A stretch of 64,000 bases of DNA from Cheilinus undulatus (lineage: Eukaryota; Chordata; Actinopteri; Labriformes; Labridae), in the NCBI RefSeq assembly GCF_018320785.1, contig NC_054873.1:20488196-20552195 (forward strand), in the 5' to 3' direction. Both the position numbers and the translations under genes were made by a program. Positions 27,040 to 34,515 of the stretch are shown here, piece after piece (position 1 is the stretch's first letter; every line of letters begins with the position of its first letter). Below the pieces are notes generated by a model. The model was given only the letters and a program-made list of their open reading frames with translations, was not told where the DNA came from and searched no databases.

Positions 27040-27943
27040 AAAAAGTCTTTTAGTTGCATTCACGAAATAACCACATTGCAAACATTACAGATTTAACAGT
27101 GGCTCACTTTAGCCTCATTAGCTTTAGCTAAAACTAACATACCTATGCTATCTACTTAATGAAGGTTAGGTGATTTAGCTAAGTTAGCTTAAGCAAGGTG
27201 AGCTTTAGGAAATGTAGCTAAAGCTAACATAGCTACATATCTTACATAGCTGCTTTATGAGCTTAACTTTAGCTATGTAAGCTACGTAGCTCGGTTAGCT
27301 ATGTAGCTAGTTATCTATAGCTAAGTTAGCTTTAGCAAATGCTTACTTAGCTCTGCATTTAACTTAGATACATATCTTGCATAGCTGCTTGAGAGCTTAG
27401 CTTTAGCTCCATTAACTACATAGCTCCTTTATCTATGTAGCTTACGTAGCTAACAGGTCTACATAAGCTACACTGTCTGCATTTATTCAGCTTTATTAAA
27501 CATTTTGTAATTAGGTTTTACAGGCCAGGTTTTAAACTTTAAATCTTTCGTATCCTAATCTTTACCTTACGCTGAACAGAGGTTTAATTCAATTTTATTT
27601 CAAACATTTTCACGTGTATTTCCATTAAGAGATATGTGACATCTCAGATGAACGGCTGGTGAGAGTAGCCCTCAGAAATGAACAGTCTGAAGCCAGACTG
27701 TCTTGGAGAGTGGGCCTTAAATTTGTGGTGAGCTTTTATTTGAAGTTTTACAGTAATTCCTGCTTTTTAGATTAATAAATGTAGTTGAACTTTTCTTTCT
27801 GAGACTTGAGTATTAGCTGCATCCTCTCATCCCTTTTTTTTCCCCTAGGTGATCCCAAAACCTGGCAGAACAAATCTCTCCCCGGAGACCCAAACTACCT
27901 GGTGGGTGCAAACTGTGTGTCAGTGCTCATTGACCACTTCTGA
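1575..27943 (+). CDS. tjp1, tight junction protein 1 (ZO-1), 27 coding exons
   Basis: ZO-1 is a cytoplasmic MAGUK scaffold at tight and adherens junctions. By family knowledge it binds claudins through PDZ1, other ZO proteins through PDZ2, JAM through PDZ3, occludin through the SH3-GUK unit and actin through its C-terminal half. The joined exons give 5,214 nt, or 1,737 residues, close to human ZO-1 at about 1,750, and every junction keeps phase. Approximate residues are PDZ1 11-98, PDZ2 185-264, PDZ3 419-501, SH3 514-582, GUK-like 600-790, acidic tail of exon 18 about 830-890, alpha exon 920-996, proline-rich region 997-1590 and ZU5 1600-1737. The start used is the conserved MEET methionine at 1575; a further upstream exon with an earlier ATG is likely outside the window. 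The ZU5 C-terminus identifies tjp1 rather than tjp2 or tjp3. Whether it is tjp1a or tjp1b cannot be told from this sequence. Confidence 0.96.
2078..2202 (+). CDS. tjp1 exon 2 (PDZ1 core)
   Basis: The exon encodes the PDZ1 carboxylate-binding loop, with [15 protein letters not shown] visible, and ends in phase 2. The acceptor is tacgcag and the donor gtaaga. Confidence 0.95.
2308..2410 (+). CDS. tjp1 exon 3 (PDZ1 end)
   Basis: It encodes ENDRVVMVN and [18 protein letters not shown], the last strand and helix of PDZ1, and ends on a codon boundary. The acceptor is tttccag and the donor gtgagt. Confidence 0.95.
2411..4063 (+). other. tjp1 intron 3, repeat-filled
   Basis: No coding evidence is seen. 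The middle (about 2,870-3,520) is a T-rich degenerate tandem repeat described separately. It is flanked by two like-oriented copies of TTGGYTGGGCCCCTGAAA at 2703-2720 and 3852-3869. Confidence 0.8.
2870..3520. repeat. T-rich degenerate tandem repeat (TTTTTGCCACTTT-like)
   Basis: About 650 bp are built of loosely repeated CACTTTT/CCATTTTTGCCACTTTTAACC units with homopolymer runs. This is probably an old satellite-like expansion inside tjp1 intron 3. Confidence 0.75.
4064..4379 (+). CDS. tjp1 exon 4 (PDZ1-PDZ2 linker)
   Basis: It begins TIRRKRKV, the end of PDZ1, then encodes an acidic run ([13 protein letters not shown]) and an Arg/Ser-rich stretch ending [13 protein letters not shown], and enters PDZ2 at [11 protein letters not shown]. 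Phase is 1 at the donor gtgagg. The middle of the linker is rich in Gly, Ser and Arg and differs most from mammals. Confidence 0.95.
4720..4823 (+). CDS. tjp1 exon 5 (PDZ2)
   Basis: It encodes [15 protein letters not shown] and [14 protein letters not shown] of PDZ2, the domain that dimerises ZO proteins and binds connexins in the family. It ends on a codon boundary at gtgaga. Confidence 0.96.
5263..5439 (-). mobile_element. tRNA-derived SINE copy
   Basis: Read on the - strand it shows a B-box-like GGATCAATTCCAGCC, a CATGTCTCTCCCC...CTCTATCCACC middle and a TAAAGGTATAAAAAGCCCC tail. This head-middle-tail arrangement is shared with the copies at 26,270 and 39,431. Confidence 0.65.
5836..6004 (+). 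CDS. tjp1 exon 6 (PDZ2 end)
   Basis: It encodes [20 protein letters not shown] and KLKMVVQRD, completing PDZ2, then SANASDRD. The acceptor is ttgcag and the donor gtgaga (phase 1). Confidence 0.96.
6103..6247 (+). CDS. tjp1 exon 7 (Ser/Arg-rich linker)
   Basis: It encodes the conserved SR-rich linker: [33 protein letters not shown] and ISNG. It ends in phase 2 at gtaaag and joins either exon 8 directly or the possible microexon at 7970. Confidence 0.93.
6248..9627 (+). other. tjp1 intron 7
   Basis: This 3.4-kb intron is AT-rich with poly-T runs, for example at 7099-7115. Apart from the 12-nt microexon candidate I see no coding signal or clear transposon. A degenerate CAT-rich patch lies at about 8,680-8,770. 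Confidence 0.7.
7970..7981 (+). CDS. possible 12-nt tjp1 microexon
   Basis: CTGGAGAATACC lies between a strong pyrimidine tract ending attcatcag and a near-perfect donor gtaagt. The phase is 2 on both sides, so inclusion would insert Trp-Arg-Ile-Pro after the serine that ends exon 7 and leave the frame intact. Direct joining of exons 7 and 8 matches mammalian ZO-1, so this would be an optional exon. The call rests on splice signals only and could be chance. Confidence 0.4.
9628..9761 (+). CDS. tjp1 exon 8 (linker before PDZ3)
   Basis: It encodes [12 protein letters not shown], followed by a less conserved Lys/Pro/Glu-rich stretch ending KQLPPLP. The acceptor is tctgcag and the donor gtcaga (phase 1). 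Confidence 0.92.
10357..10462 (+). CDS. tjp1 exon 9 (linker before PDZ3)
   Basis: It encodes [20 protein letters not shown], highly conserved in ZO-1. Phase is 2 at gtaata. Confidence 0.94.
10463..12161 (+). other. tjp1 intron 9
   Basis: Non-coding. Two related, diverged segments at about 11,108-11,160 and 11,448-11,500 share a GACATTTGCAA...GGCRAATACTTT pattern, which suggests remnants of an old repeat. Nothing else is recognised. Confidence 0.6.
12162..12312 (+). CDS. tjp1 exon 10 (PDZ3)
   Basis: It encodes [20 protein letters not shown], then [16 protein letters not shown] and EGDQILR of PDZ3. It ends on a codon boundary at gtgaga. Confidence 0.97.
12945..13053 (+). CDS. tjp1 exon 11 (PDZ3 end)
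   Basis: It encodes [20 protein letters not shown] and [16 protein letters not shown], the end of PDZ3, which packs against SH3 in the family. Phase is 1 at gtaagt. Confidence 0.97.
13617..13836 (+). CDS. tjp1 exon 12 (SH3)
   Basis: It encodes [20 protein letters not shown] and the SH3 fold through [18 protein letters not shown] to IIPNKN. The ALYDY-like ligand groove is degenerate, as is usual for MAGUK SH3 domains. Phase is 2 at gtgacc. Confidence 0.97.
14072..14256 (+). CDS. tjp1 exon 13 (SH3-GUK hinge)
   Basis: It encodes [20 protein letters not shown] and [20 protein letters not shown], the U5 hinge and start of the GUK module bound by occludin. Phase is 1 at gtaagg. Confidence 0.97.
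14336..14431 (+). CDS. tjp1 exon 14 (GUK-like)
   Basis: It encodes [20 protein letters not shown], where an active kinase would have a Gly-rich ATP loop. The loop is not a functional P-loop, as is usual for MAGUK proteins. Phase is 1 at gtatgt. Confidence 0.96.
14530..14612 (+). CDS. tjp1 exon 15 (GUK-like)
   Basis: It encodes [20 protein letters not shown] and IKQIIDR and ends on a codon boundary at gtgagc. Confidence 0.95.
14697..14907 (+). CDS. tjp1 exon 16 (GUK-like)
   Basis: It encodes [37 protein letters not shown] and [17 protein letters not shown]. The acceptor is an AAG rather than CAG (atgaag|GAC). Phase is 1 at gtgagt. Confidence 0.95.
15013..15113 (+). CDS. tjp1 exon 17 (GUK end)
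   Basis: It encodes [20 protein letters not shown] and [14 protein letters not shown], closing the GUK module. It ends on a codon boundary at gtgaga. Confidence 0.96.
15203..15553 (+). CDS. tjp1 exon 18 (acidic region)
   Basis: It encodes [40 protein letters not shown] and [12 protein letters not shown], the acidic U6 region that in this family restrains occludin binding by the GUK module. The 3' part ([19 protein letters not shown]) is less conserved. It ends on a codon boundary at gtaaag. Confidence 0.96.
15847..16077 (+). CDS. tjp1 exon 19, alternatively spliced alpha domain
   Basis: This is 231 nt (77 codons) with phase 0 at both ends, so it can be skipped without breaking the frame. 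It corresponds to the mammalian alpha domain of about 80 residues: LEEP followed by PQADSL is retained, while the rest is unusually rich in Pro, Ala and Glu. In mammals alpha-plus and alpha-minus ZO-1 differ between tissues. The acceptor is tcacag and the donor gtaccc. Confidence 0.88.
17121..17975 (+). CDS. tjp1 exon 20 (large Pro/Tyr-rich exon)
   Basis: This 855-nt exon, phase 0 to 0, encodes a disordered Tyr-, Pro- and Gln-rich stretch with repeated YD/YE units (for example [20 protein letters not shown]). It ends with [20 protein letters not shown], which is strongly conserved in ZO proteins. It belongs to the C-terminal region that binds F-actin in ZO-1. Its GC content is clearly higher than the flanking introns. 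Confidence 0.95.
17976..19443 (+). other. tjp1 intron 20
   Basis: Non-coding. At about 18,480-18,845 lies a probable transposon relic whose right end, read on the - strand, is AGGTGTAACGATTCATC followed by ATCGAT-rich sequence, a pattern typical of hAT-type ends. An A/G-rich run lies at about 18,703-18,731. Confidence 0.55.
19444..19532 (+). CDS. tjp1 exon 21
   Basis: It encodes [20 protein letters not shown] and [10 protein letters not shown]. The N-terminal half resembles the mammalian PPEVASKPSGAP segment and the ending resembles DKTLYR. The acceptor is tttcag and the donor gtatgt (phase 2). Confidence 0.9.
19912..20127 (+). CDS. tjp1 exon 22
   Basis: It encodes [40 protein letters not shown] and SFDSKA, a well-conserved block of the ZO-1 actin-binding region. 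Phase is 2 at gtacag. Confidence 0.95.
20250..20386 (+). CDS. tjp1 exon 23
   Basis: It encodes [20 protein letters not shown], matching the GEKRYEP block of mammalian ZO-1, then a Pro/Ser-rich stretch. Phase is 1 at gtgaga. Confidence 0.92.
21059..21530 (+). CDS. tjp1 exon 24
   Basis: It encodes a Pro-rich stretch and then the conserved [28 protein letters not shown] and [10 protein letters not shown] blocks before ZU5. Phase is 2 at gtgaga. Confidence 0.95.
22068..22285 (+). CDS. tjp1 exon 25 (ZU5 begins)
   Basis: After an acidic spacer ([12 protein letters not shown]) it encodes [20 protein letters not shown] and [20 protein letters not shown], the first half of ZU5. In ZO-1 this domain binds proteins such as MRCK-beta. 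Phase is 1 at gtctgt. Confidence 0.96.
22710..22853 (+). CDS. tjp1 exon 26 (ZU5, two alternative donors)
   Basis: It encodes [20 protein letters not shown] and PVELRLPHC. Two donors exist: gtgcgt at 22,794 (exon ends 22,793) and gtacgc at 22,854 (exon ends 22,853), 60 nt apart. Both leave phase 1 and both join exon 27 in frame. The short form reads HCDPKTW as in the usual mammalian protein. The long form inserts 20 residues, [20 protein letters not shown], between HC and DPKTW. Confidence 0.93.
23483..25077 (+). mobile_element. Tc1/mariner element, 1,595 bp, with TA target duplication
   Basis: TA at 23,481-23,482 and at 25,078-25,079 bracket the element. Inverted terminal repeats of about 200 bp (23,483-23,682 and 24,878-25,077) start CAGGTACATCTCAAAAAATT on both ends. 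One transposase gene lies between. Both ends are complete, so the element could still move if transposase were supplied by another copy. Confidence 0.93.
23811..24800 (+). pseudogene. Tc1-type transposase with two in-frame stops
   Basis: The frame runs 990 nt from [11 protein letters not shown] to AKAGPTKY, the normal size for Tc1 transposases. It shows the N-terminal DNA-binding part ([20 protein letters not shown]), then LFSDEST and NPIENLW with the first Asp and the final Glu of the DDE triad. TAA at 24,132-24,134 and TAG at 24,522-24,524 interrupt it without frameshifts. The second falls directly before the middle Asp (DLAPAHT). Confidence 0.92.
26270..26435 (+). mobile_element. tRNA-derived SINE copy
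   Basis: It has a B-box-like GGGTTCAAGTCAGCC, an expanded CT-rich middle (CTCCCT units, 26,349-26,385) and a tail CTGTCCTATTTCAAAAAAGG. It belongs to the same family as the other SINE copies listed and lies in tjp1 intron 26. Confidence 0.65.
26995..27034. repeat. (TA)n microsatellite
   Basis: A nearly pure TA tract of about 40 bp in tjp1 intron 26. Confidence 0.9.
27072..27615. repeat. GCTA-rich dispersed repeat, uninterrupted copy
   Basis: Its core (27,100-27,480) is built of variants of TAGCTTTAGCTACATAGCTA. Both sides share sequence with the copy split at 23,481. The two copies are in the same orientation 1.8 kb apart. Confidence 0.7.
27849..27943 (+). CDS. tjp1 exon 27 (ZU5 end and stop)
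   Basis: It encodes [20 protein letters not shown] and [10 protein letters not shown] followed by TGA, identical to the ZO-1 C-terminus except for one or two residues. The acceptor is tcccctag. Confidence 0.97.
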
Positions 27944-29580
27944 AGAGGGCAACAGCTGGCCTGTTACTGAATGTGATACATTGGGGGAGAGGACCTCTGT
28001 CGCCCCTGTGGAGCTCCCTCCAACTGGGCAGGGGCGCACGATGCTCGAAGTATGAACTCGATACTCTCACGTTGTTTACTGTGCCCAAAAACCTACGAAA
28101 AAAGAAAAAAAACAAACACACACACAAGGAGAGTCGGAGTCCAGCATCCCCAAGGCTGCACTCTTTGTTTTCTCTTTAACTTTTTTTTTTTTTCGGTGCT
28201 TTCAAGGCTTGCAAAAAATAAAGATTAAAAACAAGTTATTTAAACAAAGGAACTGAAGTTGGAATGCATGACCAGTGCCACAGACTGAATACTCATTTTG
28301 ACATTTTTAAGCTAATTTTGTAAAAGGTCAGAGCAGTGTGAGGAAAAAGGCGAATTTTAAAACTTGTTTAATATTGCAATGGGAATTTTTGCGTACTGTA
28401 GAAAAAGAGAAGTAAAAAGTGAGACTCACAACAGTAAAGTTGGTATATGCAAAACCTTACTTTGTGAGTCGTGTGGTCATGCGTTTCACTCATGAAGGAC
28501 TCCCTGGGGCTCATGAAGGAAGAGATGAAGAATAAAAAAATGAAGGTTAAGTATTAATACAAGGCGCTTGTTTGGTCAAACGGCGCTCTCTCTGTAAAAC
28601 TGAAGTTTTTGTAGCAATGTTTTACCGTAGATAAATATACTGACTTGATTTTACAAACTCCTGCTGTCTAGAGATCTATGCATGTGCTATGACTCAGGTC
28701 CAGAAGCCTGCTACTACTAAGTTCAACACATGAAAATCCCATCGTACACTGCAAGCAGTGATGCCTTATCTGCATATTAACTTTTCAGTGAAACTTTAAA
28801 ACATCGGATATCCTTCAGTTCTAGCGATCACTACTACGGATGAAAAAGTTGTCTCTGCATTTTTCTCATGAAACTCGGATTTAGCACACGAGAATAATCG
28901 AGGCTGATGAAAAGGTATGCTTTCTTTTACTGCTATGCATATGAAGTCTGAGGAAATACAAAAAAAGCTAGAAGATGTTTAAAATGTTGGCTGTACATAT
29001 TGCTAGTATATGGCCTTGGTTCTCTGTAAATGAACTTTTGTACATCTTTGTTATTTTGTATAAAAGAGTAAATGTTTGTTTAAAAAAGAGAGAGCGGTTA
29101 CATTGGTTATGTTTGTATTCTGGTTATACCCCTGAGCCTTGGAACTGACATAAGCAGTAATAAGTCCGACTTTTCTACCAACATATACACACACTACTTA
29201 AGGCATTTTTACTTAAGGTCAGAAAACTTTTTATTCTTATTTACAAACTAGAGAAGTGCTTGGTTTAAATAATTTTAAAAGATGTAATTGAGGGGGTCTG
29301 CTGTGAAGAGTGGGCCCTTCCTTTATTTGTGATACTGGATGCTGTATTGTGTGCCCTGAAATGTATTTTTGTACTAATAGACAATTTATTATGGCACATC
29401 AGTACTATTTTCTTTTGATATGATAACACTGCTTCAACCCAACACTAGTTTACTTTCCCGTGTGGCTGACATTCTTTTTATTTATTTTCATTTTTCTTCG
29501 GTTCAACTGTTTGTTGGTTTTTCTTTTGCAACACATTTCTAAGTATACCACTGTATTAATAAATAAATTCATTTTTAAAG
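27944..29580 (+). other. tjp1 3' untranslated region
   Basis: It runs from the stop codon to the strongest polyadenylation signal pair near 29,558-29,567. AATAAA or AATAAAA also occurs at about 28,217 and 28,531, so shorter ends are possible. Around 28,989-29,085 the sequence contains TGTACATA (28,992-28,999), which matches the Pumilio consensus UGUANAUA, and a TGTA-rich stretch. The UTR is inferred from position and signals, not transcripts. Confidence 0.6.
29558..29567 (+). promoter_or_regulatory. overlapping polyadenylation signals, end of tjp1
   Basis: Two overlapping AATAAA hexamers are followed about 35 nt later by a GT-rich element (gtgtgttgtgttg, 29,599-29,611). This is the arrangement expected for cleavage at about 29,580. 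Confidence 0.65.
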
Positions 29581-32500
29581 TATCTGCTCCTTGCATCAGT
29601 GTGTTGTGTTGATCGAAACCTCCAGATGTTTTGTGTATCGACACACCCAGACTGTTTTTTTTTGCCAAAGAATTTGTTGTCTGGTTAAGAAGTTGGCGGT
29701 TGTATTAACAGTATGTAATGCTTGATTTACGTTTTCTTCTTCCCACAGCTGCTTCCCAATCAGTCCCACATGTAAAAACTGAGCTGTTGGCCGGATTATC
29801 TCTAGACACTGAGGTGAAATCAGGGCAGTGTCCTCATTTAAAGATCTGCATTCTTTATCTGCTTACAACTGCATTTCAATCACAACCACTTTGTAAGACA
29901 TGCATGATTTGTGGTTAAGTTTTTTTCATTAGCAGTTATTTATCAGCACTTATGCCTTTATTTATGTTTGATGTTGTGGCTGTTCTGGGACCCCCCTTGC
30001 TCTTTCACAAGCTTACGTGGAAAGCATCAAGCAGGAAAAGCACACGTTCCCGCTCTTGCTTTGCAGATAAGGAAAGCCTAAGGCAGGGGGAGAAGCAGCA
30101 AAAAACTCAGCAGAGCAGGCATCGATGACAACAGAGTGACAATGATCAAGGCAGAAGCAGAATAAAGGTAGAGCTGGGGTGGAGGAGGGATGCAAGAGCA
30201 GCTTAAATATGGCAGCATGAGAGCGATTAGCTAATATGCTCAGAGGAAATCAGCTGGCCTTCAGCTGATGAGGGCCTGTGTGAGCTCACCAGATCTCAAG
30301 TATGGCAGCGCTTTACTCTGGCCTGCCTGAACTAATGCCATACACTCAATTTTATGTTGTGAAATGGCTGTGATACTTTTTCTTCATCAGATCTTTACTG
30401 GTGTCCTAGCTGAAGAGACCCCCTCTTTCTAAACAACTGCAGACATGTTTTTTTGTCTTACTGAAAAAACTGACCCATTGTGTCAGTTGGTTAATAAATC
30501 AATCAGTTTCATTTGTACTGCCCCAATTCAAACCAAAGTTATCTTAACATTTCACAAAGAGGGCAGGTCTAAACCATACTCTTTTACGTATTATTATAAA
30601 GACCCAATTCAAATCACTATGAGCTCAGCACTAGCAATATTTAACATCATTACATTGGCGAGGAAAAGCTTTCCTCTAAATGGCAGGAACCTCGAGCAGA
30701 ACCAGACTCGTGTTGACAGCCATCTGCCAAAGCTGCGCTGGGGTTCAAAAGGAGAAGGGGGGTAGGGGGAGAAGCAGGAAGAGAGAAGAGGGGGATGCAG
30801 AAAGCGGGACAAGAGAAACAACAAAACAACAGATGGAATACAAATTTATGGCTATCAGTCCTCTGTTCTTATGATCAGCTTGTGTTGAATCAAGTATTGA
30901 TTCAATTTAAAGGTCATTTTGGAGGGTACCTTCTGACAAATAAAAGGAGTACATCAAATAGTGAAAATAAATTTCAATAGTTGAAAGGCATCAAAACCAG
31001 AAAAGTTCAAACTGCAAAAAATTTTATAATTTGGCAGTGTATTTCTCATCAAAAGTAAAAAAAAAAAAAAAAAAAGTCCAGATAAACATACTGTTTTAAG
31101 GTTTGCAAAAACTCGACCTGAGTGGCTTGTATAAGTAAAGGTATCTGCTCCAGCTACAGTACCTGGCTTGTGGTGAGATTTTTTGACTAAAAATGAGTTA
31201 AACACTTAGAGAGATTCACATTTTTGCATACACTGCAAAAAAGGAATGTCTACAAAAAAAAGCTTTTGTCAAGGAAATCAGTCTGAAAGAAATACAATCT
31301 TGTCTTGTGTTTTTCCATTAGAAAAGTAATCCTACATTATGAAAATATACCCAACTGCCTGTGTTGAGTTTTTTCAACTACTGTTGAACTTGACTGAACC
31401 AGTGACAAGCCACAATAATGGTCTGCCTAATATTTCAGTAGAGGAGCATGATTATCATCTTCATTTTAAGTGAAAGGCCATTTTATATCCATTGCATTGC
31501 ATCAAGATATGGAGATATGGAAAGGTCTATCTGGCCTGTAAGGTTACTAAAACCCCCTGATGGAGATAAAGATGTTTCCAGTCAGTACTGTATGTATCCC
31601 ACTGTTACTCATTATACTTTATAAATTTTTCTCAACTACAGTAGTTCCCATAAAATATAATAAAGTAAAAGTAAAATTACTGATTTTAAAAGCTACTGAA
31701 AAATTACAAGTAGGCTACACAAAAGCTACACAGCTACCATAATTTGAGTACATGTAGTTAGTTACTTTTCACCCCTGCTAATATTATTGAACGTTCCCTT
31801 TGATTGATATCATTTGTCCCTTATCCCTCGGGCCCCTGGCTTTAGACAGCAGCAAAACATCCTCTTCTGCTTCTGATTCCCCTGACTTTAACTCTTTTCC
31901 TCCTTATGTGACGTGACGAACCAGTGAAATGATAAAGTCCAAGAATCACTTCATGTCAAAGGTTGCGTTGGTCAATCTGGCAGAGTTCACTGATAGTTGT
32001 TCATCCCAGCTGAGTCACAGAGTTCCTGTGACTCAGCCGGGATGAGTCAAAGAGTTCCTGTTTTTAAAATGTTGCTACATGTGAACAAGTGTGGAGGTTT
32101 CTGTGGAAATATCAGGGCACACTGAGGGCAGACTAACCTGCAGACCCTCCACTCAGATTACCTGATAATGCAGATAAAGTCAAGAGTGGCTGCTTTATAT
32201 AACATCAGAGCAATGTTCACTGATAAACTAGGAAGAAGGTGTTCAATAGGTGAAAGTCAACTCTGAGGTTAGGAATCACACGATAGAGTTGATGAGCCAC
32301 ATCTGACTTGAAGTGAATGTTCAAATCTTACCTCGTGTACTGAGCAGTGAAGAAAAGTTAAACCACATTTCTGCTATGAATAAAAAACAGAATTCTCATG
32401 ACACAGAAAGGAGAGAGTGATAAAAGAAAGCAGGAGTAACCAGTTTATTTATGAAACTACAACAGACAGTAACTGTCTGCTTTATGACAAACCTTTGTAA

Positions 32501-34338
32501 AACCTGTAGAGATGTACAGCACATGTTAATAAAAAGTGGTCTCTTTAGACATGATTTAATAGTTCACAGTGAGTCTGTCCCTGAGATTAGTTTATGTTAA
32601 AACAAAAAGCTGTCTTGATTCTATTTATAGCTAGTAATCACTTTTGCTTATCTCTGAAAATCATAAAGGATTCAAAGTGAAAGAAGGAAAATCAATTTAA
32701 TTAAATAAGACTGATTAGAACCAGACAACAAAAGTCTTAAAGGGGCTACCAACATTAAGTGTGTTTCAAATAAGGTTGTACACAATTTCACTTTGTTTTT
32801 AATGAAAAATTCAGGAGTAGGCTGCATTTGAATCATTTAATACAGTTTACTTGACTGCTTTCTGCCACATACTTGCTTTTTTAAGGGACTGGAACCTGCC
32901 GTGAAAAGTATCATTGAGCTTTGGGTTTAAGGTCATAATAGTTCTTCAATAAAAGTCAAGATTTTGTCTTGAAAAACATTCACTCTTCACTTGTCATTGA
33001 AACTGAAAATAATATTTTTTTTTTTCTGAAATACGAAATATGATAAAACCTTGAAATCTCTTGACCAATGCTTGTATAAAATGTAATTAGCATTCTCTGG
33101 CTTGAAATTAGTCAAATACACTAATTTTTTGTAGTGTACATCAGCTATTTTTTGTAATAAATATTTCTTCTATAGAGGTTTTTAAATTGTATGCACAGAG
33201 TAAATAACATAAGCAAAGGTTCTTGAATATTTCAATTGGACCCTTCTGTAAATCTTTGGACAAGGGAACTTTAATTGAGTCCATTTTCTGCATTTTGAGT
33301 AAAAAGCTTTAGATTAATTTTCAACTGAAATAAAAATGAATCATATTAAACATAAGAATAGAGAATTTAGTAAGACACTGAAAAGAATAAATGGAGAGGG
33401 GAAGTAGAAAGGGTCATAAAATTAATGTGTTTTATGGACAATATCATTACCCAAAACCTAAATGAGATTTGGGTGACTTTCTATCAAGTTATTTTGTTAT
33501 CGCCGGACAACAAAAATGTTCTTTAGGAGAATTCAACTATAGCAGGTTGTCCATGGCCTCAATAAATCAGACTAAATATTAACTACAGGACGGACATTTC
33601 ATAATATTAGACACAAAATGTCACTTTATGCAGATGACAAAATGATACATATTTAACAAACTCCAGAAAATTTATTGTCACATTTACACAATAAAATTAA
33701 ACCATTTCAAAAAGTTTGAGAATAAGATTAGTCTTTAACAAATCAAGTGTTTGAGTTTAAATTTTCCCTGGAGTAACTACACATTTAAAATAATACTGCT
33801 ACATTTAGAAACTGTATTCAAAGAAGACTGAATCTCTCTCTCTCTCTCAGATATAAAAGATAGTTTAGTAAATGGTCCACTCAGTAAATTTTGGAAAATT
33901 TAATGAAAAAAACTTTGTTCTTTATTTAATGAAATGCCTGAAATTCAATATTATATGAAAAGAGAATGAAAAAAAGTTTTACTATGAAATGCACAATTCT
34001 GTTTTGGGCTTTGGCTTCCATTATTTTCCTACTCAATAAACTTTTTCAGGTATGGTCAGCAATTTATATCCCTGGGACTTGAGGGGTATAAATCAGTGTC
34101 CTCCTCATTTTATGTTCATTAAAAAAACTTTTGTTCACACTGGCATGTGGCTGTAGAGGGAATGGATTTAAGGAATGATATGAGCACACTTCTAATCTCC
34201 TTATAGGCAATGCTTACCTACTGGTGCTGGTGATCATCAGGAAATAAAAGAAGATTTAAAAAAAATGTGTTTGATGAATGAGCTGCTACTTTGAAAGCAA
34301 GCAATCCCTCTTGTTAAGCAGGACTGCTTTCAGTTCTG
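29581..34338. other. intergenic region between convergent tjp1 and slc27a2-like copy A
   Basis: I see no gene or tRNA here. It contains a hairpin with AP-1 motifs at 32,001-32,045, a poly-A run near 31,058-31,075 and a short CT run near 33,833-33,849. The sequence is otherwise AT-rich and featureless. TTTATT at 33,921-33,926, read on the - strand as AATAAA, may be the poly(A) signal of copy A. Confidence 0.6.
32001..32045. repeat. 20-bp-stem hairpin with AP-1 motifs
   Basis: The arms CATCCCAGCTGAGTCACAG (32,002-32,020) and CTGTGACTCAGCCGGGATG (32,026-32,044) pair with one mismatch, extended by a T-A pair, around a 5-nt loop. Each arm contains the AP-1 core TGAGTCA/TGACTCA. A third core at 32,043-32,049 overlaps the right end. 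Confidence 0.75.
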
Positions 34339-34515
34339 TTACAGTTTGATCTCTCTTGAAGCAATGGCTTCGTAAATCTCCTCGGTCATAGGGACATACG
34401 TCTTTTTCTCAGGATCTAAAAAGTATAGAGGATCTTTGATGTGAGCTGGGTTGAATCCCTCCTCAACCAGCTTCACTTTCTTCATCTTGAACGTCCCTGT
34501 CATTTCCAGGCACGG
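34339..34515 (-). CDS. slc27a2-like copy A exon 10 (stop)
   Basis: It encodes [34 protein letters not shown] and a C-terminal REIKL followed by TAA. IKL resembles the LKL end of mammalian SLC27A2, a weak peroxisomal-type tripeptide. Confidence 0.95.
   Translation of the reverse strand, partial: PCLEMTGTFKMKKVKLVEEGFNPAHIKDPLYFLDPEKKTYVPMTEEIYEAIASREIKL

Larger units (their letters stand above)
22854..27848 (+). other. tjp1 intron 26 (about 5 kb, repeat-rich)
   Basis: This is the largest intron of the gene in the window. It holds two diverged copies of a GCTA-rich repeat, one split by a Tc1-like element, a SINE, a CT-rich run and a (TA)n tract, all listed separately. At 27,629-27,731 an open 33-codon stretch with weak splice signals was considered and not accepted as an exon. 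Confidence 0.85.

Noticed and set aside
27629..27731. Open 33-codon stretch before the last tjp1 exon, with AG at the left and gtgagc at the right
   Set aside because: It would enter in phase but leave in phase 0, shifting exon 27 and destroying the conserved ZO-1 C-terminus. The left splice site lacks a good pyrimidine tract and the peptide matches no ZU5 sequence.
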